Positions 17,010-25,032 are shown, counted from the first letter of the stretch. The stretch is 52,330 nucleotides of DNA from Paracoccaceae bacterium (GCA_028875855.1 JAGWVA010000025.1:1-52330), one strand, 5' to 3'. Program-made: numbers and translations. The notes: generated by a model not told the origin, from the sequence alone.

Positions 17010-17847
17010 TGGGGTATCTCCGCTTGGTCGTCCTTTAGACGCAGGCTGCCATGCATTTAATTTTTTATCAAACGGTAAATTTCTAAAAGTGATCGCAAGA
17101 CCTTTCTTGGCGTCACAGGCGAATGTCATTGGCCGCAAGGGAGAGGACGTCGACAAAGCAGTCGTCCGTCTTGCAAGATCGCATCCCGATGCGCCCATAT
17201 CTATTGCAGATTGCGAAGACGCTCTCGATCAGATGCTGCAATGGGTATGTGTTCCGTCCGAGAGAACCACCGGTGGCCTCGGTTCGACGGTCTTCCAGTG
17301 CTTGATGATGATTTCCAGATGCTTCCGCAGGAGCCGGCTGTCTTCGGTTGGAACCATTTTGTATTTCTTCTTCACACAGCGCTTTTGTGTGAATTGTGCG
17401 GTCAGGCGTCCTGTCGGGCAACGCGCTCTTGCAAAATCCGGTGGTTGTTGCCGGCTTACTGCTTGGGTGGCGTGATTTGCACGCGCGGTGGATCGTGATC
17501 GATGCTCCGGCCGCACCATCGTCCCTTGAGCGCTTGGCTTTTAAATTTTGCGGTTTGGTCTATAGTGACGACAGAGCAGGCTGTCGAGATGGCGCCTCCC
17601 TTGGACCTTCAACTCTTAGCCACGCTCAAAACGTCAGGCCCTCGCAGCGCTTGACGGGTCGGGCCGTCCGCTCCCTTCCCCCAGAGACGATGTGGACGGC
17701 CCGCTTCATTGCCGACCCGGCGACAAAAACCGAGACTAGCGAATGTTGAAAAGCTTCCGGTAGGTTACAGGTTGTTTCTGGCCCGGGACGGAATGTGGGA
17801 AAGAGAAGAGGCGACGATTCGAGGCCTATTATTGCGCCGTATCGTTC
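17010..17847. other. Decayed stretch without an intact gene; probable preT promoter at its left end
   Basis: About 840 bp. The first 90 bp are AT-rich and probably hold the preT promoter. The rest has short frames that break one another on the minus strand (17113-17519), which looks like a degraded coding region I cannot name. A perfect 9-bp inverted repeat GGGCCGTCC (17661-17669) and GGACGGCCC (17694-17702) is present. Confidence 0.4.
17661..17702. repeat. 9-bp perfect inverted repeat
   Basis: GGGCCGTCC and GGACGGCCC are separated by 24 nt. It sits in non-coding, decayed DNA shortly before the nagA relic. It could be a terminator stem or a relic of a mobile-element end; nothing else supports either. 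Confidence 0.35.
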
Positions 17848-18175
17848 GTGTCTGTGTTTTGCGTCAGTGGCGGCATTCATGTCGCGCCCGATTTGCTGCG
17901 GGTGGCCTTTGCTGCCAAGCGCGGCGGGGCGAAACTTTACGCCGTGACCGATGCGATGGCCGTGCGGGCATCGATCAGGCGTCCTTTCGGCTGGCCGGGC
18001 GCGAGATCCTGCCCCGCGATGGGCGGCTGACGCTGGCCGACGGCATGCTGGCGGGGGCGGACATCACCTCGCCCCGGTCGCGCGGGCGGACCTTGTCTGG
18101 CTGTCCGATGCCTTCGAGGTAAAGGCCGTCTGGCTGGGTGGGGGGCATGTCTTTGAGCTGTGGGCTTGGCTCTGA
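17848..18175 (+). pseudogene. nagA: Remnant of N-acetylglucosamine-6-phosphate deacetylase (nagA), C-terminal part
   Basis: Three consecutive frames together resemble the C-terminal part of NagA. The first gives IHVAPDLLRVAFAAK and AVTDAM, the second gives GRLTLADGMLAGADIT, and the third gives ADLVWLSDAFEVKAVWLGG. At least two frameshifts separate them. The stretch between the substrate-loop segment and the final ADLVWL block is shorter than normal, so an internal deletion is also likely. The 5' half is missing. The GC-rich composition suggests it once belonged to a backbone-like genome. Confidence 0.65.
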
Positions 18176-18422
18176 GAATGCGTCACGCTCAGGCGCCTCG
18201 CCCAGAGGTTGATGTTGGCTTCACTGAGGGCCTGCCACTACCTCATCGGGTTGCTGCCTAACCATAGCAATTTGTGATGCACGGCTAAGAGATTAGTCCA
18301 AGCACACCCTGCGTGGGTGTTGCCGGCGAAAAAATCGCTCATCGCTGTTTTGGGTTTTCAGTGACATGCCGTAGCCTCGTCGGAACAAGATCCCTCGGCA
18401 AATGTGCGGAACCGCTTACCCT
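18176..18422 (+). other. Candidate transfer origin (oriT) region upstream of the mobilization genes
   Basis: About 250 non-coding bases before the MobC-like gene. It includes a small inverted repeat (ACACCC 18304-18309, GGGTGT 18315-18320). At 18411-18418 it reads ACCGCTTA, which resembles the ColE1-type nick sequence CTGG/CTTA and is followed by CCCTATG where ColE1 has ACTATG. The relaxase downstream is ColE1-like, so an oriT here is expected. The exact nick site (between 18414 and 18415) is inference. Confidence 0.4.
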
Positions 18423-18851
18423 ATGGCCCGACCGAAAAAACCAGACCACGAGCGCAGGTCAATGCCGATGAGCCTCTATCCGACCGAGGAAGAGCGCCGT
18501 CAGATCGTTGCCGCTGCCGAAAAGGCTGACATTCCAGTTTCGAAATTTCTTCTGATGTCCGCGCTGGCGCAACCGCTTCCAGTGACACGGTCGTTTCGAA
18601 GACTGGAAGTCGTGAAGGTCTTGACGGAGGCAAAGGATGCGCTTGACCGGATCGCTGAAGCTTTTGCCGACGCCACGCCAAGTGCAGAACTGGAAGTTAT
18701 AGGGGCGCTATGGGGTATCGAGCGGCAACTGGCTCGCATTGGTATGTCGTCTCGGAGGGCGAACGAAGGCGCGGACCACGGTAATGCAGCTTCCGCTCCG
18801 CTCGAGGCTGATCGCAATGCACCTGAAGATATCCTGCGGGAAGTCGAGTAG
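18423..18851 (+). CDS. Mobilization accessory protein, MobC/MbeC-like
   Basis: 142 residues from ATG 18423; ATG 18402 is also open, and neither has a strong ribosome-binding site. The start is basic (MARPKKPDHERR), followed by a short ribbon-helix-helix-like part (SMPMSLYPTEEERRQI, then VSKFLLMSALA). A helical segment with the pattern seen in MobC proteins follows. Such proteins bind oriT and help the relaxase. The stop codon touches the relaxase start (TAG-ATG), so the two are translationally coupled. Confidence 0.72.
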   Translation: MARPKKPDHERRSMPMSLYPTEEERRQIVAAAEKADIPVSKFLLMSALAQPLPVTRSFRRLEVVKVLTEAKDALDRIAEAFADATPSAELEVIGALWGIERQLARIGMSSRRANEGADHGNAASAPLEADRNAPEDILREVE

Positions 18852-21497
18852 ATGTGGTTTGGCTTTTCTACACATCATCGAGATGAGAACGCGGACGGCG
18901 TCGGAAGTGGCTTGTCGCACTATTTCTTTGACGAATTTGTGCTGAAGAAGACACCACATGGCAGCGCGCTTGTGAGGAGAACTCCGGCGCCCGAAATCCT
19001 CTTCGGTGACGCCGCACTGTTCAGGGCGACGGTGCGGGCACCAAGCTGGAAGAACGTGTATCGCAGTTGCGTCATTTCCTTTGCGAAAGAGGATGTCGAT
19101 GTCGAGGCCTTTAATGCAGGCGACGCCGGGGAGCGTGAAAAGATTGCGTCCGTCTTGGCGCTGTTCATGCAAGCCTTGTTTCCTGGTATTCCAGAACGGG
19201 CGCGGCCGCAGGTTCTGATTGGCACACACACGCATACGGGACGGTTGGAGCTCAACGTCTCTGTGCCGCAGCTGCTTTGGGGGGCGGATGGAAAATGTCG
19301 GGCCTGGAACCCGTCCCCGCCCGGAAGGACAGAGCGGCTCTTCGAGGCGTTCCAGGACCTCGTGAATGTCCGCTTTGAGATGTCTGATCCTGGCGATCCG
19401 CGCCGGAGGCAACTGGTGGCCGGGAAACATTGGCAGATGAAGGCGTCGGCGGAAGGTCGACGTACTTCGCTTGATCTGGCGAAATTCGATGTCGAGTTTG
19501 TGCTTGAGGATTTGCGGAAGGATGTTCGGGCCGGCCGAATTCGGAGCAAATTCGATGTCACTGAAAGGCTGACGGCTGAGGGTGAGAAATTCGGCTGGCA
19601 GGTGCTCGGCTCCAGCAAGACAACAATCACGATCGGGGCGGCCGACGGGGACGTCAAAGATCGGACACGGCTTCGCGGGCTCATCTGCGACGAGGACTTT
19701 GACGGCACGGGGATCGACCTCACGAGTGAGGGGATGCAACGCCGTGTTGCGGCTCGGCAGTCAACCCTTCGGTCAGCTTCAAAAAGGTTCGCCGAGGAAT
19801 GGCACCACGTTGCCGCATTTAATCGATCGCGGCACGGGTTGGATCGCTGGGAAGAGGTGGCCTTCGACCCAGATGCATGGCTTCGCGGCGAAGAGCCGTC
19901 ACTTCGGCATCGTATTCCTCGGGCACACCAAGACCATCTTCTACAATTCGACGTCCGCAACGATATGGAGACCTTGTTAGATGACGCACGACCCGATTTC
20001 TCCGATGGAGCGCCGGTTGCTCGAGGCATTTCAGAAAAGTCTCGACGTGCAGCAATCGCAAGCGGCCCAGATCGCCGATCTTCAGAAGCAGTTGGCGGAA
20101 GCACGGCAGCGGATGCAGACGCTCGAGGAAGGGATGGGTCAGATCCTCTCTCTTTTGGGCAAGTCCTTCTTGCCGAACGCATCAAGCTGATTGCGGATGC
20201 GATCCGAAAATCTGTCGCTTGGGCCCATAAAGCCATCGACAATGTCTACGCCCTCAGGATGGCCGACCGATACGTATCGCAAGGTGCCCTGATCAATTTT
20301 CATCGCCTCATCTCTATTTTGGAGCAAAACAATGCACGACGACCAACCGACGCAACTGCTGCCAACTCCGTTAACAGGGCTTTTGCAGGCAATCGAGCGA
20401 TTGACGCCGGAGGTCATCCATCTCGTCTTGCTCCTTTCCGAGAGGAAGGAGGACAGCGCGGGCAGGAGGTTAGAGGAATTGATCGAGGCCATGTCGTCGA
20501 TCAGCATTGGTCTCGCGCAGACGGCCGAGGCGTTCCAGGCGAGCGTCGTGAAACTGGGGGATTTGGAGAAAGTCCAGACATCGCTGACACAACTTCTGGC
20601 TATGCAAGAGCAGCAGGGCAGGGAGATATCGGCAATATCGAACAGGGTGAAGACGCTCCACGCCTGGATGGAGGCCGACGCCTGAGAGCGCCGAACAGAA
20701 GCAGGGCCGAGCGGTTCGCGAAGATCCGCGCGGCACTCATGGAGGTACTGCCCGGCACGCCCGTCTTCGTGCGACCGACAGGAAAGAATTTCCTCGTCTC
20801 GTGTAAGGACAGGATCGAACTGATTGTCCGGAGCACAGCAGTCGAAATCAGACGTCATGATGTGCGTGGTGTCGCGGCGCGTCTGAAGATTGTCATCGAG
20901 ATGGCTGTCGGGCTGCGACCGCGATCCCTGCCGACACCGGAGGAGGTGTCAAGCCGACAGAAGGGGCAACAGGACCTGCTTCCATCGCAACAGGGTCATG
21001 GGAAAGTCTCGGACGAAACAGGGCTTGTTCCGCGTTCGGCCCGATCGAAACCTTCAATCCAAGAGACGAAACCGCAGCTGCCTCGGTTCGTTTTCGTACA
21101 TGACCAAGGCGCGCTTCGCGCCTCCGCGAAACAAAGAAGCGGTCTTGACGGCGAATTGACGGTATGGGCTCGAATAGAAACGTTGAGCGATCCGAGCCTG
21201 CCCGCACGGCTGCAAGACGTGGCGCGAACTCACCGCGGTGTCGAGTGCTATCTCGTCGGCCGGAAGCGCAATCAAGTCGCAATTGAAGTGCTTTCAAGGT
21301 GGCTTCATGTCAAGTCTCTGGCAGGGGACAACGCGGTGTTTGAAATACTTGATGCCGATAAAACCGGTGCCATAAAAAGACCGCCTGGCGTTGATGCGCA
21401 TGGAGTCGAGACGCCGACGGTTATGGATGAGCGGGACATGGACGACCCAAGCGATATGAACGAGCTTGGTCCTGACGACCCGCGGCCTTACGGATAA
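18852..21497 (+). CDS. Relaxase/mobilization protein of the ColE1 MbeA (HEN, MOBP5-like) type
   Basis: 881 residues. The first 250 match the MbeA-type relaxase. A Tyr is at position 24 (GLSHYFF), a VISFAKE block lies near 73-80, and the HEN motif is THTHTGRLELN with His126, Glu133 and Asn135. The H-to-E and E-to-N spacing equals that of ColE1 MbeA. HEN relaxases use Asn and Glu where others use a His triad. The middle (about 370-620) is polar and low in order, and two other-frame genes lie inside it. The C-terminus (about 620-881) has a conserved-looking domain (PGTPVFVRPTGKNFLVSC) found in no other gene here. It nicks oriT to start transfer of the element. Confidence 0.85.
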   Translation: MWFGFSTHHRDENADGVGSGLSHYFFDEFVLKKTPHGSALVRRTPAPEILFGDAALFRATVRAPSWKNVYRSCVISFAKEDVDVEAFNAGDAGEREKIASVLALFMQALFPGIPERARPQVLIGTHTHTGRLELNVSVPQLLWGADGKCRAWNPSPPGRTERLFEAFQDLVNVRFEMSDPGDPRRRQLVAGKHWQMKASAEGRRTSLDLAKFDVEFVLEDLRKDVRAGRIRSKFDVTERLTAEGEKFGWQVLGSSKTTITIGAADGDVKDRTRLRGLICDEDFDGTGIDLTSEGMQRRVAARQSTLRSASKRFAEEWHHVAAFNRSRHGLDRWEEVAFDPDAWLRGEEPSLRHRIPRAHQDHLLQFDVRNDMETLLDDARPDFSDGAPVARGISEKSRRAAIASGPDRRSSEAVGGSTAADADARGRDGSDPLSFGQVLLAERIKLIADAIRKSVAWAHKAIDNVYALRMADRYVSQGALINFHRLISILEQNNARRPTDATAANSVNRAFAGNRAIDAGGHPSRLAPFREEGGQRGQEVRGIDRGHVVDQHWSRADGRGVPGERRETGGFGESPDIADTTSGYARAAGQGDIGNIEQGEDAPRLDGGRRLRAPNRSRAERFAKIRAALMEVLPGTPVFVRPTGKNFLVSCKDRIELIVRSTAVEIRRHDVRGVAARLKIVIEMAVGLRPRSLPTPEEVSSRQKGQQDLLPSQQGHGKVSDETGLVPRSARSKPSIQETKPQLPRFVFVHDQGALRASAKQRSGLDGELTVWARIETLSDPSLPARLQDVARTHRGVECYLVGRKRNQVAIEVLSRWLHVKSLAGDNAVFEILDADKTGAIKRPPGVDAHGVETPTVMDERDMDDPSDMNELGPDDPRPYG
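19981..20190 (+). CDS. Nested small protein inside the relaxase gene, MbeD-like
   Basis: 69 residues in the +1 frame relative to the relaxase. It reads MERRLLEAFQKSL, then a coiled-coil with QIADLQKQLAEARQR, resembling MbeD of ColE1 (a start of the type E-K-Q-L-L followed by heptads). In ColE1, mbeB and mbeD also lie wholly inside mbeA in another frame. GGAG lies 10 bases before the ATG. The relaxase frame over this stretch is polar and low-complexity, as expected if the nested frame is the constrained one. MbeD is involved in entry exclusion or transfer support. Confidence 0.6.
   Translation: MTHDPISPMERRLLEAFQKSLDVQQSQAAQIADLQKQLAEARQRMQTLEEGMGQILSLLGKSFLPNASS
20332..20685 (+). CDS. Second nested helical protein inside the relaxase gene
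   Basis: 117 residues, in the same frame as the nested gene at 19981 and out of frame with the relaxase. GGAG is seven bases before the ATG, a good ribosome-binding site. The protein is rich in amphipathic helix (AIERLTPEVIHLVLLLSERK, then LGDLEKVQTSLTQLLAMQEQQ) and probably forms coiled coils. It occupies the place of the second nested gene of ColE1-type mob regions (mbeB/mbeD). I do not see a clear sequence match to MbeB. It may help anchor the relaxase complex to the membrane or the coupling protein. Confidence 0.55.
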   Translation: MHDDQPTQLLPTPLTGLLQAIERLTPEVIHLVLLLSERKEDSAGRRLEELIEAMSSISIGLAQTAEAFQASVVKLGDLEKVQTSLTQLLAMQEQQGREISAISNRVKTLHAWMEADA

Positions 21498-21626
21498 TTT
21501 CGTTATGAAGTATCTTTTAAGGTGCTTCATCGATGGCCTTAGCGTTTTCTGCCTTCGATAGGTAGTGCCCCCGAAACGCGTGACGGGTGGAGTGAAAACA
21601 AAGTGTCCGGCGCCTTTTCTATTGCC

Positions 21627-21663
21627 CAGATTTCTCGCCATTCGCCATGGCGCGAGAAATCTG
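21627..21663 (+). terminator. 12-bp perfect inverted repeat downstream of the relaxase gene
   Basis: CAGATTTCTCGC (21627-21638) and GCGAGAAATCTG (21652-21663) are separated by 13 nt. A run of six T follows about ten bases later (in GTGATTTTTTG). This fits a terminator for the plus-strand mobilization genes, although the T-run is further away than in a standard intrinsic terminator. Confidence 0.5.
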
Positions 21664-21790
21664 TCCCGTCGTGATTTTTTGAAATCCGAGCCCCTTGTCT
21701 CGAATTTCCTGAAGGCGATATTTTAAATCACGCCGTGCAACAGAAACTGCGGCTCCTTGACAATCCTCCAGCAGCTGCGTCCGAGGACGC

Positions 21791-21819
21791 ATACCCACCC
21801 AACGACGTTGGGCGGGTAT
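21791..21819. terminator. 13-bp inverted repeat with a 3-nt loop
   Basis: ATACCCACCCAAC and GTTGGGCGGGTAT are separated by GAC; the only mismatch becomes a G-U pair in the minus-strand RNA. It lies beyond the integrase stop at 21938. No T-run follows in either direction, so it may be a transcript end, an RNA structure, or a protein-binding palindrome. Confidence 0.4.
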
Positions 21820-21937
21820 GGTCCATCATTGCGCTGCCGGTGGCTTGTCAACACTTTCTTTTCTTCGATTTCAGGCGCTCGGGTTTCAGTTTGATTTGGA
21901 GCAAAGCTTTTCCTGGATGAAGGCGAGCCAAGTCTAA

Positions 21938-23836
21938 TCAAAAGACAATTGGTAAAAGTTCAATGGCTTCCTTCAGATCAGAAAGGGGCGTCCGATCTCC
22001 ATAAGAGCGTTCATGCGTGTCCTTTCCTTCATGCCCCATAATGTCTCTGCAAACCTTGTCCGGGACCCTCGGGTCTCTGTCGAAGAAGTCCTGCACATAG
22101 TGCCTGATGCTATGAAAAGAGAGATCCTTGCCGCCCTCACCCAACGCGCCGTCTATAATTTGGCGCATTCTTCGACCCAATTTCTTGCCGTGCTGGCCTG
22201 ACTTCGGTTCTCGCAGGGTGGGGAAGAGATCAATCTGCCCCCTTTGGCGTGCTGCTTCTACGAAGTCGAGAAATCCAAGCTCAATGATCCGACTATGGAT
22301 TGGGATCTGTCGGATTGAAACAATGTTCTTGACTCTCCGAACCTCGGTAAAGCGAAGCTCAAAAAAGTGGATCCCGTCGTGTTCTTTGATGTCGCTTACC
22401 GACAGACCAGCGATTTCCTCGCGACGTCCCCCGGAGTAGGCAGCGATGATTGGGCACCAATAGAGACCGTTTTTAAAGATCGTTCGTCCTGGTTCGGTCT
22501 GAAACCGCTCGGATTTCGACCCCATCCACACGGGAGTTTGGAAAAATGTCCGTAAGTCATTCTCCTTAAAGCTCGCCTTCTTCTCTTGGTCCCGGCGGAT
22601 GTCTTTCCGGCGCAGCTTATTTGGGCGGAGCTTCGGGTCGATGGGGATGCCTTCATCATCAGCCCATTTTGCAATTTGATCAAGGTGCTCGAGATGCCGG
22701 TTGATGGTTGGTGTTGAAAGACCAACTTTGTCAGAGGCGAGCCCTTGCGCCTTGGCCCGCATGGCTTCGAAGGACATCGTGCTGTCATTTGGCGATTTGC
22801 CCCAGGACTTTGGGATCTTGTGAAGCGCGGCCCTGAATTCAGCCGCATGTGTCTGTCGAACATCTCGAATGTCCGTCACACGCGTGATGGCGGTGAACAA
22901 CGTCGAAAAGCTCTCGTATTGACGCAAAGTTTTCTCTTCGATGCCTTCCGAACGTTTCTGTTCGTTCATCCGCTGCACCACAGCCGCGATGCGTGGATCA
23001 GGGATGCGCGGCGTGCTTTTCCCCTGTTCCGGATCCGGTGTTGGGGGCTCAGCGGGTCGAACGATGACGGGCGCCTCGTTGTCTGTGCCACCCGATCTGT
23101 CGTCGCCCCCGCCCGGGCGGATTTGCGTGGTGGGGGCATGCGAGGGTGCGCTGTTGGTATTCGACGACAGATCGGGACGTGGAGTGCCAAACATTGAGAG
23201 GGGTTCAGCGGCGAGGGTTTCGGCCAGGGTCTGTATTTCCGTCAACGCATCTGCGTCCGCATTCCAGGCGGCGCTTTTACCTTGAATGTAGAGATCAAGG
23301 ACGCGCATGCGTTCGAGCGCGTTGTCCGGGGAGCGCCCAATTTGTTCACGGAAGACTTCAAAGATCCTGTTTTGTGTCGAGGGGTGACGCAGTTCGTCCT
23401 GCACGAGCGCGATGTCTTTAGTGATCCGAGTTTCATGCGGATCGGATTGTGTTGGTTCAGGTGGCCGTGCATTCACGCCGCGCGACGACACGAACTCCCA
23501 GGCGCGACGTCGTGCGTCATCGTGAAGCGCATCGTTTTCCGGATTAAGGCTATCGACACGTTGAAGAAGCTTCAGCGCCTCGATCTTCGCCTTTTCGGTC
23601 CGGATGACGTTGGCGAGAAAGGCCGTCGCTTCCTGGAGGGTGATCCGATGTTGAAGAATATCCTGCATGATTTGTTCCGACATGGCCGTGATCTTGCGGG
23701 ATAATATAATCGCTATGCCGCGATCTTGCGTCTGAAGTGACAGGCGCAACTGAAAGATTTGTGTGGAAAACGTTCCGAACTTGCGGCGCCAGTAGTAGAC
23801 GTCTCCGCGCCGCGTCAGGTGTTGTTGTCCATGCAT
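21938..23836 (-). CDS. Tyrosine recombinase/integrase of the mobilizable element
   Basis: 632 residues. The N-terminal piece begins with MHGQQHLTRRGDVYYWRRKF, the opening seen in many Rhodobacteraceae integrases, then a long helical DNA-binding region. The catalytic domain is C-terminal: Arg in YSGGRREEIAG, His575-x-x-Arg578 (HSIRH), His602 (MGHEG) and the nucleophile Tyr612 (ERSYGD). It lies about 120 bp from tRNA-Asn and points away from it, a common layout for tRNA-targeting elements. No strong ribosome-binding site is seen, suggesting low expression. Confidence 0.88.
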   Translation of the reverse strand: MHGQQHLTRRGDVYYWRRKFGTFSTQIFQLRLSLQTQDRGIAIILSRKITAMSEQIMQDILQHRITLQEATAFLANVIRTEKAKIEALKLLQRVDSLNPENDALHDDARRRAWEFVSSRGVNARPPEPTQSDPHETRITKDIALVQDELRHPSTQNRIFEVFREQIGRSPDNALERMRVLDLYIQGKSAAWNADADALTEIQTLAETLAAEPLSMFGTPRPDLSSNTNSAPSHAPTTQIRPGGGDDRSGGTDNEAPVIVRPAEPPTPDPEQGKSTPRIPDPRIAAVVQRMNEQKRSEGIEEKTLRQYESFSTLFTAITRVTDIRDVRQTHAAEFRAALHKIPKSWGKSPNDSTMSFEAMRAKAQGLASDKVGLSTPTINRHLEHLDQIAKWADDEGIPIDPKLRPNKLRRKDIRRDQEKKASFKENDLRTFFQTPVWMGSKSERFQTEPGRTIFKNGLYWCPIIAAYSGGRREEIAGLSVSDIKEHDGIHFFELRFTEVRRVKNIVSIRQIPIHSRIIELGFLDFVEAARQRGQIDLFPTLREPKSGQHGKKLGRRMRQIIDGALGEGGKDLSFHSIRHYVQDFFDRDPRVPDKVCRDIMGHEGKDTHERSYGDRTPLSDLKEAIELLPIVF

Positions 23837-23872
23837 TCGTTGGTTCCGATCTCGTTGGAGATCGACCCTCGA

Positions 23873-23906
23873 GTGTCACAGTGCGGTGTCACACATAGGT
23901 GTCACA
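23873..23906. repeat. Three 13-bp spaced GTGTCACA repeats between integrase gene and tRNA
   Basis: GTGTCACA occurs at 23873, 23886 and 23899, exactly 13 bp apart. The array lies between the integrase start and the attachment site, where arm-type integrase or excisionase sites are expected. It could also be a regulator-binding array for the integrase promoter. Confidence 0.55.
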
Positions 23907-23959
23907 CCATCGGAGCCACTTTCGTGACTGCCAATAAAGTCAATGCTTTAGTATTGAAA

Positions 23960-24034
23960 TGGCTCCGGCGGTAGGGATCGAACCTACGACCAATTGATTA
24001 ACAGTCAACTGCTCTACCGCTGAGCTACGCCGGA
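23960..24034 (-). tRNA. tRNA-Asn (GUU), with encoded CCA
   Basis: 75 nt on the minus strand from TCCGGCG to CGCCGGAGCCA. Acceptor, D (AGCTCAGCGG), anticodon (loop CTGTTAA, anticodon GTT) and T (GGTTCGATCC) arms all fold. Its 3' end faces the integrase gene and is the likely core of the element's attachment site. The tRNA is intact, so insertion has preserved it. Confidence 0.95.
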
Positions 24035-24126
24035 ACACGGGTGGGTGTATAGCGAGGCGGAGCGGGGGCGTCCAGAGGCAAATTCAACATTTCCGCGACG
24101 CTTTCGCAGCGCCGTTCGGAAGGCCT

Positions 24127-25032
24127 TCAAAGCTTGAGAAAATGCGCCTCCGGCGTGGGATGCGGGACGGCGTGGACGTGCTTTCTGGACGTCAGATCAA
24201 TGAGATGGGCAAGGACGTTACGCTCGGCTGCAGGCAAAAGGGCGGGCGGGGTCTCGGTGTAGATTCGCCGCGCAAGGTCGGCGGGCGTCAGGGGGCCCGC
24301 GTCGAGCGCCGCGAGGATCTGGCTTTCGCGCCGGCGGCGGTGGGCGGCCAGATCCGCGATCCGGCGCGAAGGGTTCGTCACCGGCGCGCCATGGGCGGGA
24401 TGCAGGATCCCCGCGCCTGCGGCCTTAAGCCGGGCGAGCGAGGCCATGTAGTCGCCCATGTCCCCGTCGGGCGGCGAAACCAGAGAACTTGACCAGCCCA
24501 TCACCAGATCGCCGCAGAAGATCGCGTCTTCCCAGGCAAAGCTCAGGTGGTTGCCGAAGTGACCGGGCGTCCAGAGCGCCGTGAGCGTCCAGCCGTCGCC
24601 CTCGATCTCGGCGCCGTCAGCGAGCGTTTCATCCGGCGCAAAGCCCGTATCCACGCCTTCGCCGCCCCCCACGGTCGCACGGGCGGCCAGCGCCGTCATC
24701 GCGGCGCTGCGCCCGGCGGTGCTGTCGCCATGCGCCAGCACGGGGGCGCCGGTCCGTTCGGCCAGCGGACGGGCGAGGGGCGAGTGATCAAGATGGCTGT
24801 GGGTGACAAGGATATGGCTGATCGTCTCGCCAGGGGACAGCGCCGCCAGAATCGCGTCGAGATGGGCCGCACTCGCGGGGCCGGGGTCGATCACCGCAAC
24901 GCGGCCTTCGCCGATCAGGAAGGTGTTCGTGCCATGCAGCGTCATCGGCGAGGGGTTGGGCGCCAGCACGCGACGCAGGCCGGGGGCGAGCCGTTCCACC
25001 TTGCCGGGCACGGGCCGGGTCGTCTCTGTCAT
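24127..25032 (-). CDS. Metallo-beta-lactamase-fold hydrolase
   Basis: 301 residues from the ATG at 25032 (GAGGAAG upstream); the longer open frame is an artefact of GC-rich antisense sequence. The motif THSHLDHS (HxHxDH) gives the two-metal site, and GHFGNHLSF, FCGDL and HPAHG supply further ligands. The C-terminal helical domain (LAAHRRRRESQILAAL) is that of the RNase-Z/LACTB2-like group. The substrate cannot be stated. First backbone protein gene beyond the tRNA. Confidence 0.85.
   Translation of the reverse strand: MTETTRPVPGKVERLAPGLRRVLAPNPSPMTLHGTNTFLIGEGRVAVIDPGPASAAHLDAILAALSPGETISHILVTHSHLDHSPLARPLAERTGAPVLAHGDSTAGRSAAMTALAARATVGGGEGVDTGFAPDETLADGAEIEGDGWTLTALWTPGHFGNHLSFAWEDAIFCGDLVMGWSSSLVSPPDGDMGDYMASLARLKAAGAGILHPAHGAPVTNPSRRIADLAAHRRRRESQILAALDAGPLTPADLARRIYTETPPALLPAAERNVLAHLIDLTSRKHVHAVPHPTPEAHFLKL

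Larger units (their letters stand above)
21498..21937. other. Intergenic stretch between convergent relaxase and integrase genes, with two hairpins
   Basis: About 440 bp with no convincing gene. It contains two strong inverted repeats (listed separately) between the ends of two convergent genes, so they may terminate transcription from both sides. Confidence 0.5.

Noticed and set aside
17010-17198. PreT extended to an ATG at 17198
   Set aside because: The extra residues are encoded by low-GC sequence unlike the rest of the gene and are not family-like; the TTG at 17009 has GGAG at a good distance.
17504-17515. GCTCCGGC as the second attachment copy of tRNA-Asn
   Set aside because: Only 8 bp match, and GC-rich octamers like this are expected by chance; flanking bases do not match the tRNA.
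19582-19980. A further nested frame in the relaxase gene
   Set aside because: No ribosome-binding site or family-like sequence, and it overlaps the conserved relaxase domain; it ends just before the supported nested gene.
23873-23906. The GTGTCACA array as a CRISPR
   Set aside because: Repeats are 8 bp with 5-bp gaps, far too short for a CRISPR array, and no cas genes are present.
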